DNA from: JAHJQZ01 sp963667595
Lineage (GTDB): Bacteria > Pseudomonadota > Alphaproteobacteria > Rhizobiales > Devosiaceae
Direction of reading: 5' to 3'
Assembly: GCA_963667595.2 (NCBI GenBank)
Contig: CAXXWD010000008.1
Location: 116,873 to 180,872, forward strand
DNA: 64,000 bases
Below, piece after piece: positions 16,512 through 25,160 of the stretch; position 1 is the first letter of the stretch; the number at the start of each line of letters is the position of its first letter. The notes below the pieces were generated by a model. That model had not been told where the DNA came from, did no database searches, and saw only the letters and a program-made list of their open reading frames with translations. The translations under genes were made by a program, and so were the position numbers.

Positions 16512-16955
16512 ATGTCGTTTCGGATCGAACGTCTTGAGCTCGAACATATCGAAGGCGGTGCTCGCGTGCTGGCAAGCGCCTACGCCCAGCCACCGTGGAA
16601 CGAAGACTGGTCCCTCGACGCCGCCATTGAAAATCTGACCTATGTCATCGAGACTCCGAGGTCGTTGGCACTTGCAGCACTGGATAAGGATCAGGTGCTC
16701 GGCATTGCCCTCGGCACAAGGCAGCGGCGGCCCGCCGGTCCGGTCATCTATCTCGATGAGCTCTCCGTGCTGCCGGACAGGCAGGGCATGGGCATCGGAC
16801 GGGCTCTGCTGGCGTCCGTTTGTGAGACGGCAAAGTCCGAAGGATGCAAGAGTGTCTGGCTGATCTCGCAACGGGATGGCGTACTGCCAGGTTTCTACGC
16901 GAACAACGGATTCCGGATGAATACCGATCTCGCGCTTTATGCGCGTGTGTGTTGA
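16512..16955 (+). CDS. GNAT-family N-acetyltransferase embedded in the hyp operon
   Basis: This 147-residue single-domain acetyltransferase contains the acetyl-CoA loop QGMGIGRAL (about residues 95-103, the RQGxG(I/L)G(R/K/S)xL motif) after the ELSVLPD beta-strand and a C-terminal FYANNGF segment. It starts 33 bp after hypE and ends 17 bp before hypF, so it is almost certainly cotranscribed with the maturation genes. GNAT proteins are not established hydrogenase maturation factors. It could be a passenger gene or modify an unknown substrate. Confidence 0.85.
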   Translation: MSFRIERLELEHIEGGARVLASAYAQPPWNEDWSLDAAIENLTYVIETPRSLALAALDKDQVLGIALGTRQRRPAGPVIYLDELSVLPDRQGMGIGRALLASVCETAKSEGCKSVWLISQRDGVLPGFYANNGFRMNTDLALYARVC

Positions 16956-16972
16956 CGGCATCGACGCAAGAC

Positions 16973-19300
16973 ATGACCGGACGACATCCAGAAGAGGCTT
17001 CAGGCCGTACCATCCGCGTGCGCGGGCTGGTGCAGGGCGTGGGATTCCGGCCCTTCGTCTGGCGGCTGGCGCACGATCTCGGGCTTGTCGGTCATGTGCT
17101 CAACGATGGCGAAGGCGTCGAGATCGCCGCCTGGGGCACGAAAACGGCTCTTCACTCCCTCTGCGCGCGGCTGAAAAGCGAGACACCGCCCCTGGCGCAC
17201 GTTGATGAGATCAGCTCTGTGGCGCGCGATGGCGCGCCGCCTGCGGATTTCACCATCCTCGAAAGCGCCCATACCGAGATTGCCACCGGCATCGTGCCCG
17301 ATGCCGCCACGTGCCCGGATTGCCTTGCCGAAATCTTCGATCCCGCCAACCGGCGCTATCGATACGCTTTCACCAATTGCACCCATTGCGGCCCACGCCT
17401 GTCGATCATTTCAGGTATCCCCTACGACCGGGCGCAGACCTCGATGCGGGTTTTCGACATGTGCCCGGACTGTGCCGGCGAATATGCCGATCCAGCTGAC
17501 CGGCGGTTCCATGCCCAGCCCAATGCCTGTCCGATCTGTGGCCCCCAGCTCTGGCTCGAAGACGCAAAGGGCAGACGTTTCGACGGCGACGTTTTCGCGG
17601 AAGCGGCACGACGCCTCGTTGCCGGCGAAATCGGCGCTATCAAGGGAATTGGCGGGTTCCATCTCGCCGCGGAAGCGACGAACGACGCCGCCGTCGCCGA
17701 ATTGCGCCGCCGCAAGCATCGGCCGGCCAAACCGCTGGCGCTGATGGCGCGCGATTGCGCCCAGATCAGGCACTACGCCCATGTGAGCGGCGATGAAGAG
17801 GCTCTGCTTATATCAAGTGCCGCGCCGATTGTGCTTCTGGAGAAGACGGGCGAAAAACTGGCGCCGTCGGTGGCGCCGGACCAGAATCGGGTCGGCTTCA
17901 TGCTGGCCTACACCCCGCTCCACCACCTCCTGATGGCCGCGCTCGATCATCCCATCGTTCTGACCTCCGGCAATCTTTCGGAGGAACCGCAGGCGACCGA
18001 CAATGACGATGCGCGCGCCCGCCTCGAAGGCATCGCCGATTTCTATCTCATGCACGATCGCGACATCGTCAACCGGCTCGATGATTCCGTCATGCGCCAG
18101 GACAAGCCCGGCGTACAGATATTGCGGCGGGGGCGAGGACTGGCGCCGGCGCCGATCCGGCTCGCCAGAGGCTTTGTCGATGCGCCACGGGTGCTGGCCA
18201 TGGGAGGCGGGCTGAAATCGGCCTTCTGTCTCATGGTAAAGGGCGAAGCGATCCTTTCCCAGCATATGGGCGATCTTGAAAACGCATCGACCTATCGGGA
18301 CTATCGCAAATCCCTTGCGCTTTATCGCGACCTCTTCCGGTTCGATCCGGACGTGATCGCGCTCGATTCCCACCCGGATTACCTCTCGACCCGCTGGGGC
18401 GAAACCCTCGCCGCCGAGACCGGCGCCCGTATCGTCCGCGTGCAGCATCATCATGCCCATTTCGCTTCCTGTCTGGCCGACAATGGCATCGAACCCGGCG
18501 CGGACAAGGCCATCGGCATCGTACTCGACGGGCTGGGCCTCGGAACGGATGGCACGATCTGGGGCGGAGAAATCCTTGTCGGCGGCTATTCCGGTTTCGC
18601 CCGCATCGGCCAGTTCGATGCGGTCGCTCAGCCGGGCGGCGACAAAGCCCAGCGCGAACCGTGGCGCAATCTCGTCGCCCAGCTCCATCAGGCGTTCGGG
18701 CCGGACTGGCGATCCGTACTTGCCGGAACTGAACTTGCCGAGCGGCTCGATGTCAAACCGCTCGACCTCGTTAACGCCATGATCGAAAAACGCATCAATA
18801 CCCCCCTCACCTCTTCGGCCGGGCGTCTGTTCGATGCCGTGGCGGCATCGATCGGGATCTGTTTCGACGCCCAGAGTTTCGAGGGGCAGGCCGCCATGGC
18901 GCTTGAGGCGGCAGCGACGCCCTTCATGTCCGATGCGACGGCCTATCCGGTCGGAACCGTTGTCGAAAACGGGCGGCACCGCTTGATCTGGGCCCCGCTC
19001 TGGCAAGCCATTCTGGCCGATCTGGCCACGGGGACGGAGCCCGGCCTGATCGCCGCCCGTTTTCATGGCGCCCTTGCGGCGGGACTGGCCTGTTTGACCG
19101 AGACGATTGCGGAAACGACAGGCATCTTTACCGTCGCGCTGTCCGGCGGGGTCATGCAGAACAGTCTTCTTTTCAACGCACTTTTCTCCCGCCTGTCGGC
19201 GTCAGGACTGAACGTGCTGGTAGGGCGCGATGCGCCGGCCAATGATGGCGGGCTGGCGCTCGGACAGGCCGTCAGTGCGGCACTTGCTCCGTCGGCGTAA
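16973..19300 (+). CDS. hypF: HypF, carbamoyltransferase
   Basis: This 775-residue enzyme makes carbamoyl-adenylate from carbamoyl phosphate and transfers the carbamoyl group to HypE. Domains in order: acylphosphatase-like (VRGLVQGVGFRPFVWRL, about 15-31), two zinc-finger segments with CPDC...CTHCG and CPDC...CPICG, a YrdC/Sua5-like domain (KGIGGFHLAAEA, RRRKHRPAKPLALM), and a Kae1/HypF C-terminal domain with the VQHHHAHFASC metal motif and GGVMQN. I chose the ATG at 16973, directly before the acylphosphatase domain. It ends the hox-hyp operon and its 3' end overlaps the converging O-antigen-ligase gene by 29 bp. Confidence 0.95.
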   Translation: MTGRHPEEASGRTIRVRGLVQGVGFRPFVWRLAHDLGLVGHVLNDGEGVEIAAWGTKTALHSLCARLKSETPPLAHVDEISSVARDGAPPADFTILESAHTEIATGIVPDAATCPDCLAEIFDPANRRYRYAFTNCTHCGPRLSIISGIPYDRAQTSMRVFDMCPDCAGEYADPADRRFHAQPNACPICGPQLWLEDAKGRRFDGDVFAEAARRLVAGEIGAIKGIGGFHLAAEATNDAAVAELRRRKHRPAKPLALMARDCAQIRHYAHVSGDEEALLISSAAPIVLLEKTGEKLAPSVAPDQNRVGFMLAYTPLHHLLMAALDHPIVLTSGNLSEEPQATDNDDARARLEGIADFYLMHDRDIVNRLDDSVMRQDKPGVQILRRGRGLAPAPIRLARGFVDAPRVLAMGGGLKSAFCLMVKGEAILSQHMGDLENASTYRDYRKSLALYRDLFRFDPDVIALDSHPDYLSTRWGETLAAETGARIVRVQHHHAHFASCLADNGIEPGADKAIGIVLDGLGLGTDGTIWGGEILVGGYSGFARIGQFDAVAQPGGDKAQREPWRNLVAQLHQAFGPDWRSVLAGTELAERLDVKPLDLVNAMIEKRINTPLTSSAGRLFDAVAASIGICFDAQSFEGQAAMALEAAATPFMSDATAYPVGTVVENGRHRLIWAPLWQAILADLATGTEPGLIAARFHGALAAGLACLTETIAETTGIFTVALSGGVMQNSLLFNALFSRLSASGLNVLVGRDAPANDGGLALGQAVSAALAPSA

Positions 19301-20522
19301 GAAGCGCGACCCGTCCCATGGCGACAAGGCAGGCCAGGAACACCCCAAACAGCATGGTCTGCGGCAAGATGCCGAAAATGGCATTGGTCAGCCCGAGCGC
19401 GAGATAACTGCCGGATAATGCCAGCGCCCCGAAGATCAACGCGTGTCGGGTATCGGCTCCGTAATTTCCCATGGATCGCAGGAACGGAGAAACAAGCAGC
19501 AGGATATAGCCGACAAGACCGAGCAGTCCGGCGGCGACGGAAAAATCGCTCAGGTCCGAATGGAGATGGGTTCCCAATCCCGCGTGATCTTCGGGATAGT
19601 GGTCCCGTGTTGCAGAAATGATCTGCCCCGCGCCAACTCCGAAAAGTGGGTGCGCACGAAACACCTCAAATCCCGACCTGAGAAAGATGATCCGTTCCAT
19701 CGTCGACTCGTCGACGTATTGCTCCATTTTCGCAACGCTGTCGCCGGAAAGGAGTGCCGAGACAGCGGTCGTCGTGTCGGTGAAACCGGACAGCGCTCTT
19801 TCCGACACACCCGGCGACCAGAGCATCAGACCTATTAAGGCAATGACGCCGGTGACGAGCGCCGTGGCCGCTATTTTCCGGACATGGCGGAACCACACGA
19901 TCAAGAGAATCGTCAGCGGAACGGCAACGACGAAGAAAGCCAGAACCGCCCCGCGCGTCCCCGACAAGAGAATCGCCACGAACGCAAAAAACGGACCGCT
20001 CAGAAAGATCAGACGCCATCTTTTCTGGGTACCGAAAAGTCCGATCACCGACATGAACCCCAGAACCAAGGAAAGATCGGCGAAATGGATCGGGTTGTTG
20101 CCGCTGCCGGCACGATCGACGCCCAGAACGTAGACGTCGTTGAGGGCGGCGAACATCGCGCCGACCGAGCCAATGAGCGCCAATCCCCCAATGACAGCCG
20201 GCGATCCAAAGCGCGGTTCGGCTTCTATCAGCGCGACAATCCCGATCCCGCCGACGATTGGCAAAAGCGCAAAGATGATCAGAAGATCGTCCGCACTGTG
20301 CCAGGCGAAGGGCAGCGTGACGAAAAACAGAACGAACGCACAAAGAACGGCGAGATAGGCGGGATGTCGTGCGATCACGCCAAGGCGCGACACCAGAACG
20401 CCCGCGCCGATCAACGCGCCACCCATGGCAAAATAGACGGCGGTATAGGAAACAAGCGGAGCGAGAACGACACCGGCGACAAGGACGGTCGCAGTCAACA
20501 ACAGGGTAAGGGGATTGGACAT
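19272..20522 (-). CDS. O-antigen ligase/polymerase-like (Wzy_C) membrane protein
   Basis: This 416-residue protein has about ten to twelve predicted membrane spans and one large periplasmic loop. The loop carries the RSGFEVFRAHPLFGVGAGQ segment and a following HLHSDLSD, the Wzy_C/WaaL hallmark region. Such proteins ligate or polymerise surface polysaccharide on undecaprenyl carriers. The start at 20522 (MSNPLTLL) has AAGGA a few bases upstream; an in-frame ATG at 20540 does not. No other glycan genes adjoin it, though a UDP-glucose dehydrogenase lies 13 kb away. Ligase versus polymerase cannot be decided. Confidence 0.8.
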   Translation of the reverse strand: MSNPLTLLLTATVLVAGVVLAPLVSYTAVYFAMGGALIGAGVLVSRLGVIARHPAYLAVLCAFVLFFVTLPFAWHSADDLLIIFALLPIVGGIGIVALIEAEPRFGSPAVIGGLALIGSVGAMFAALNDVYVLGVDRAGSGNNPIHFADLSLVLGFMSVIGLFGTQKRWRLIFLSGPFFAFVAILLSGTRGAVLAFFVVAVPLTILLIVWFRHVRKIAATALVTGVIALIGLMLWSPGVSERALSGFTDTTTAVSALLSGDSVAKMEQYVDESTMERIIFLRSGFEVFRAHPLFGVGAGQIISATRDHYPEDHAGLGTHLHSDLSDFSVAAGLLGLVGYILLLVSPFLRSMGNYGADTRHALIFGALALSGSYLALGLTNAIFGILPQTMLFGVFLACLVAMGRVALLTPTEQVPH

Positions 20523-20732
20523 AGCCGTCCTTTGCAGCACTGAAGCTCACTGATCCATTGTGCATTCTTGACGAAGGCAAAAACCGACAAAAAAGCGGAA
20601 CGCATGAAGCCGGTCGTCCCTTTTCCACATGATAAGGCGTCATGAAAGAATTTCGACCGGAAAAAGAAGGACACCATGAGTGGTATTGGTGAGCCTTACC
20701 AGCGCGGCAAAAACCGGATCGGGGAAAACACA

Positions 20733-21137
20733 TCATTTTGAATTGTGAACCACTGAGACAATCCAGACCACACGGAATTCAGTGACAGCGTTCAGCGTCA
20801 CTGCCCCCGTTGAACGCAATGAGATCGCGTTCTTCGGCCAGTTGCAGCAGGCGGGTGCGTAAAGAACGGCTCCATATAGTCGGCGAGGATGCAAATCACA
20901 TCGCCCCTGATCGATCATACGCCGCATACCGTCTTCGTCGTGCCGCCCATCATCGAAGAACCGCGTCGTTACCACGGGCAACACGCCGGAAAACGTCTTG
21001 ATCGCCCTGTCGGCCCCTCCTTTCGGTGCCGATGCAGGGGCAACCGTCAATGTCGACGTTGCGACCACGTATCGCGGATCGCTCATGCCTGCGTTCGCCA
21101 CTTCTCTTGGCTTTTTTTGCCCCAAAAGGACCGCCAC
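20733..21137 (-). pseudogene. Remnant of a dihydrodipicolinate synthase / keto-deoxy-sugar-acid aldolase family gene
   Basis: The minus strand encodes a recognisable N-terminal barrel start, TFSGVLPVVTTRFFDDG...DEDGMRRMID (the region near 20915-21005). It then loses homology in this frame. Neighbouring frames continue with ICILADY and, after an apparent internal deletion, LLQLAEERDLIAFNG. The remains are far shorter than the usual 290-310 residues. DHDPS-family enzymes act on 2-keto-3-deoxy sugar acids and often sit beside an aldehyde dehydrogenase like the one that diverges from here. I regard it as a frameshifted and internally deleted relic. The rest of 20523-20732 shows nothing else. Confidence 0.65.
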
Positions 21138-21207
21138 GGTGGTATCAAGGCCCCGCGTTGCTGTGTTGGCAGCGGTTTTTCGACGGCATTACGAAAAGGA
21201 CCTGAAC

Positions 21208-22722
21208 ATGACCTATCGTCCCCATGGCAAACATCTCATCGCCGGCGAATGGGTCTTGGCGACTGACAGCTTCGAAAACGCACCCGTTTCGGGACCGCGC
21301 CAGCGCTTTTTTGTGGGAACGCCGGAACTGGTCGACAAGGCCGCGGAGGCGGCTGAAGCCGCCTTCTGGTCCTATGGCTACACCAGCCGGGCCGAACGCG
21401 CCGCCTTTCTCGAAAGCATCGCCGATGAAATCGAGGCCCGCGCCGACGACATCACCGAGATCGGCACCGCCGAAACCGGCCTGCCCCCGGGCCGCCTGAT
21501 ATCCGAACGCGGCCGCACCACCGGACAGCTTCGCCTGTTCGCTTCCCACATCATGAAAGGCGATTACCTCGACCGGCGCCACGACGAGGCCCTGCCCGAT
21601 CGCCAGCCGGCGGCGCGCCCCGACCTCAAGATGATGCAGCGCCCCATCGGCCCGGTGGCCGTTTTCGGCGCCTCCAATTTCCCTCTGGCCTTTTCGACGG
21701 CGGGAGGCGACACGGCGGCGGCGTTGGCGGCCGGTTGCCCGGTCGTGGTCAAGGGCCACTCCGCCCACCCCGGCACCGGCGAGATCGTGGCCGAGGCCAT
21801 CAAGGCGGCCATCGAAAAATGTGGCGCACACCCCGGCACGTTCTCTTTGATCCAGGGTGGCGATCGCAGCGTCGGCGAGGCGTTGGTCAAGCATCCGCGC
21901 ATCAAGGCGGTGGGCTTCACCGGATCGCAGGCCGGCGGCCGCGCCCTTTACAACCTGTGTGCCGCGCGGCCTGAGCCGATCCCCTTCTTCGGCGAACTCG
22001 GTTCGGTCAATCCGATGTTCGTCCTGCCCGAGGCCGTCAAGGCGCGTGGCACCGAAATCGCTGCCGACTGGACGGGATCGCTGACCCTCGGCGCCGGCCA
22101 GTTCTGCACCAATCCCGGCATTTCCGTTCTGGTCGCGGGCGCCGATGCCGACGCCTTCATGACGGCAGCGACCGAAGCGCTGGGCGGTGTCGGCGCCCAG
22201 ACCATGCTGACCGACACCATTGCCGATGCCTATCGCAAGGGCCGCGACCGCATCGCCGGCAGCGCCGGCATTCGCGAGCTGATGACCTCGACCTGCGATT
22301 TGCGCAACGCCACGCCCTACCTTTACGCCACGACCGGCAAGGACTGGCTTTCCAACCATGTGCTGGGCCAGGAAGTCTTCGGACCGCTCGGCCTTCTGGT
22401 TCTGGTCGACAGCGCCAAAGAAATGCTGGATGTCGCCCTGAGCCTTGAAGGGCAGTTGACCGCGACGATCCACATGGACAAGACCGACACGCCTCTGGCG
22501 CAAAAGCTCATGCCCGTGCTCGAACGCAAGGCGGGACGCGTACTCGTCAACGGTTACCCGACCGGGGTCGAAGTGTGCGACTCCATGGTGCATGGCGGCC
22601 CCTACCCGGCCTCGACCAATTTCGGCGCAACCTCGGTGGGGACCTTGTCGATCCGTCGTTTTCTAAGGCCCGTCTGCTACCAGAATATGCCCGAAGACCT
22701 GTTGCCCGAGGACCTGCGCTAG
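21208..22722 (+). CDS. NADP-type aldehyde dehydrogenase, likely 2-ketoglutarate semialdehyde dehydrogenase
   Basis: This 504-residue aldehyde dehydrogenase has the cofactor region FGASNFPLAFSTAGGDTAAALA, VGFTGSQAGG, the general-base glutamate in GELGSVNP, and the catalytic cysteine in AGQFCTNPG. This pattern matches the KGSADH type III/2,5-dioxovalerate dehydrogenase branch, which oxidises 2-ketoglutarate semialdehyde in non-phosphorylating pentose and sugar-acid pathways. AAAAGGA precedes the ATG at 21208. Its neighbours are a broken DHDPS-family gene upstream and a FAH-family gene downstream, which fit such a pathway. The exact substrate is inferred. Confidence 0.85.
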   Translation: MTYRPHGKHLIAGEWVLATDSFENAPVSGPRQRFFVGTPELVDKAAEAAEAAFWSYGYTSRAERAAFLESIADEIEARADDITEIGTAETGLPPGRLISERGRTTGQLRLFASHIMKGDYLDRRHDEALPDRQPAARPDLKMMQRPIGPVAVFGASNFPLAFSTAGGDTAAALAAGCPVVVKGHSAHPGTGEIVAEAIKAAIEKCGAHPGTFSLIQGGDRSVGEALVKHPRIKAVGFTGSQAGGRALYNLCAARPEPIPFFGELGSVNPMFVLPEAVKARGTEIAADWTGSLTLGAGQFCTNPGISVLVAGADADAFMTAATEALGGVGAQTMLTDTIADAYRKGRDRIAGSAGIRELMTSTCDLRNATPYLYATTGKDWLSNHVLGQEVFGPLGLLVLVDSAKEMLDVALSLEGQLTATIHMDKTDTPLAQKLMPVLERKAGRVLVNGYPTGVEVCDSMVHGGPYPASTNFGATSVGTLSIRRFLRPVCYQNMPEDLLPEDLR

Positions 22723-22927
22723 AGCGTTTTCAGCAAAAGTGGATACCGGTTTTGCAATTCGAAAACGCGACAAAACAAAGAGTTGGATCATTTCAGCGTT
22801 TCAATGAAACGGTGAAATGATCTAGAGCGGTGTACGGAAAAATGGACCCGGTTTTTCGTGAAAAACACCGCGAATATAAGAAAGATGGAGTTCGCGTCTT
22901 GGTTCAGCCAAAACGCGTGCTCTAGCA
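22721..22927. repeat. Two tandem Hyphomicrobiales intergenic repeat units
   Basis: Unit 1 (about 22721-22821) begins AGAGCGTTTTC, continues GTGGATACCGGTTTTGC and GAAAACGCGACAAAAC, and ends in ATCTAGAGC. Unit 2 (about 22822-22927) has the same plan, AGAGCGGTGTACGG...GGACCCGGTTTTTCG...GCTCTAG. An inverted relative lies at 27004-27112. From memory such units are common between genes in rhizobia and relatives. They can fold into long hairpins. Confidence 0.7.
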
Positions 22928-22985
22928 CCGCCACCCCCCGACAGGCGCCTGCGCTGGCAGACGCGCCCAACCTCAAGGACTCATA

Positions 22986-23828
22986 ATGCGTTTCGCTTCT
23001 TTCTCTCTGGGTGGATTTCATCTTTACGGCCGCATCGACGGCGAGACCGTTCGACTGCCCTCCGCGGACTTCGCCACACGCTATCCCAGTCTCAAGGCGG
23101 CGATTGCCGGTGACGCACTCGGCAGTTTTACCCCTGATCCGGAAGCCGAAGCTTTGTCGCTCGCCGGCCTCGTTTTCGATCCGGTCATCCCGGAACCCGG
23201 CAAGATCCTGTGTGCCGGACGCAACTATCACGAGCATGGCGACGAGGAAGGACGGCCCGACAATCCGCCGGTCTTCATCCGCTTCGCCGATACCCAGATC
23301 GGGCACGAGGCAGCGCTGGTGATCCCGGCCGAAAGCAGCACGTTCGAACTGGAAGGCGAACTCGGGCTGGTGATCGGACGCGGCGGGCGCGCCATTGCCG
23401 TAAACGACGCGCTCTCACATGTGGCCGGCTATTTCTGCTTCAACGACGCCAGCGCCCGTGACTGGCAGCATCACTCGCCGCAATATACCGCCGGCAAGAA
23501 CTTCCCCAACACCGGCGCGAGCGGACCGTTTCTGGTGACACCCGACGAGGTCGGCGATCCGGACCATCTCATGCTGGAATCCCGCGTGAACGGGATCGCC
23601 CATCAGCATGCCTCGACCGCCGACATGCTGTTCGGCATCGCCGAGTTCATCGCCTATGTTTCGCGCTTCACGCCGCTTTCGCCCGGCGACGTCATCATAA
23701 CCGGTACTCCGATCCGCACCGAAGCGGGCGAGGCCCCCAAGGGCAACCTTCAGCCCGGCGATGTGGTGGAAATCGAAATCGAAAAGGTCGGCTGCCTCAG
23801 GAACCGGGTGGTGAAGGGCAAGGCATAA
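22986..23828 (+). CDS. Fumarylacetoacetate hydrolase family protein
   Basis: This 280-residue protein of the FAH fold has a short N-terminal lead, then KILCAGRNYHEH, the metal ligands in FELEGELGLVIG (ExE) and a distal aspartate in CFNDASARDWQ. TGTPIRTEAGE and a C-terminal VEIEIEKVG strand complete the fold. Members are acylpyruvate hydrolases, HHDD isomerases or 2-keto-3-deoxy sugar-acid dehydratases. Lying 263 bp after the semialdehyde dehydrogenase, a role in sugar-acid catabolism is plausible. At 280 residues it is shorter than the XylX-type dehydratases of the Weimberg pathway (about 380), so I do not assign that function. Confidence 0.82.
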   Translation: MRFASFSLGGFHLYGRIDGETVRLPSADFATRYPSLKAAIAGDALGSFTPDPEAEALSLAGLVFDPVIPEPGKILCAGRNYHEHGDEEGRPDNPPVFIRFADTQIGHEAALVIPAESSTFELEGELGLVIGRGGRAIAVNDALSHVAGYFCFNDASARDWQHHSPQYTAGKNFPNTGASGPFLVTPDEVGDPDHLMLESRVNGIAHQHASTADMLFGIAEFIAYVSRFTPLSPGDVIITGTPIRTEAGEAPKGNLQPGDVVEIEIEKVGCLRNRVVKGKA

Positions 23829-23868
23829 CCTGTCGCACCGAACGCCCGGCGTTCGCCGCAAATCCATC

Positions 23869-23915
23869 GCCTCATCCCGGAGAGCCGTTCGAAACGGCGT
23901 CTCGCAGGATGAGGC
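23869..23915. repeat. 47-bp palindromic GCCTCATCC...GGATGAGGC element
   Basis: This imperfect palindrome has outer arms GCCTCATCC and GGATGAGGC and an inner GAGCCGTT/AACGGCGTC stem. It lies between two convergent genes and could act as a bidirectional terminator. Elements with CTCATCC/GGATGAG ends are common alphaproteobacterial intergenic repeats. Confidence 0.6.
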
Positions 23916-24039
23916 CGCGCCTCAGGAGGATAGGTTGGGGCGTTCTTTTTGGAGAAGTGGCGACCACTCCGCCAGAAAAAACACCACGTCAACACGTTCG
24001 ATCATTCCACCAAATCTGCTGGCGGCGAAATGATCCAGG

Positions 24040-25095
24040 TCAGATTCGTATGCCCGTTTCGGCATCGAACATGTGTGCCTGTTCGGCATCGATCCGGATC
24101 ATGAGCTTTTCGCCCGGTCTGGCGGAAATCCGCTCGCGGAAAGCCGCGACGACTTCCTGGCCGGCGAGATCCATGACGACCTGGGTTTCCGAGCCCGTCG
24201 GTTCGACGGTCACGATATCGGCGCCAATCCCGTCTGGATCGAGTTTGAAATGCTCCGAACGGATGCCGAGGATGATCTTGCGACCAGCCGCACCGGCCGG
24301 CGCCTTGTCTTCAAGGGCAATGCGCGTACCGTCCGCCGCAACGAAGGCACCGCCGTCGATCTTGCCTTCGAACATGTTCATCGCCGGCGAGCCGATAAAG
24401 CCGGCAACGAAGCGATTGGCCGGCTTGTCGTAAAGATCGAGCGGCGAGCCGATCTGTTCGATACGGCCCTCGTTCATCACCACGATGCGGTCGGCCATGG
24501 TCATGGCCTCGATCTGGTCATGGGTGACGTAGACGGTCGTGGTTTTCAGCTTCATGTGGTTCTGCTTGATCTCGGACCGCATCTGCACCCGAAGCTTGGC
24601 GTCGAGGTTGGAAAGTGGCTCGTCGAATAGGAACACCGATGGCTTGCGCACCATGGCGCGGCCCATGGCGACGCGCTGGCGCTGGCCGCCCGAAAGCTGT
24701 CGCGGCTGGCGGTCGAGCAGTTCGGTCAGCCCGAGCATGTCCGCAACTTCCAGAACCTGCTTGCGCCGCTGCTCCTTGGGCACGCCGGCAAGTTTCAGCG
24801 AAAAGCCCATGTTTTCTTCGACCGACATGTGCGGGTAAAGCGCATAGGACTGGAACACCATGGCGATGTCGCGGTCCTTCGGCGCCAGATCGTTGACGAT
24901 GCGATCGCCGATGGCGATTTCGCCCGAGGTAATATCCTCAAGCCCCGCGATCATGCGCAGAAGCGTCGACTTTCCGCAGCCCGAAGGCCCGACGAGAATG
25001 GTGAACTCGCCTTCGGCGATGTCGACGGAAATGCCGTGCAACACCTCTGCCTTACCGAAACTCTTGTAAACATTCTGAATCGAGACGGCACCCAA
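24040..25095 (-). CDS. Sugar ABC transporter ATP-binding protein (MalK/UgpC family)
   Basis: This 351-residue ATPase has Walker A GPSGCGKST near residue 37, the signature LSGGQRQRVAMGRA, Walker B FLFDEPLSNLD, the switch VTHDQ and a C-terminal TOBE/OB extension of about 120 residues as in MalK and UgpC. The most likely start is TTG at 25095 with GGGAGGA upstream; the nearby ATG is out of frame. It is the last gene of a minus-strand operon with a binding protein and two permeases and would energise sugar import. Confidence 0.93.
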   Translation of the reverse strand: MGAVSIQNVYKSFGKAEVLHGISVDIAEGEFTILVGPSGCGKSTLLRMIAGLEDITSGEIAIGDRIVNDLAPKDRDIAMVFQSYALYPHMSVEENMGFSLKLAGVPKEQRRKQVLEVADMLGLTELLDRQPRQLSGGQRQRVAMGRAMVRKPSVFLFDEPLSNLDAKLRVQMRSEIKQNHMKLKTTTVYVTHDQIEAMTMADRIVVMNEGRIEQIGSPLDLYDKPANRFVAGFIGSPAMNMFEGKIDGGAFVAADGTRIALEDKAPAGAAGRKIILGIRSEHFKLDPDGIGADIVTVEPTGSETQVVMDLAGQEVVAAFRERISARPGEKLMIRIDAEQAHMFDAETGIRI

Positions 25096-25160
25096 GGCTC
25101 ATTCCTCCCTATCGATCGATTTATATGAATATCCCAACCCTCGGGAAAGGAAAACACGCT

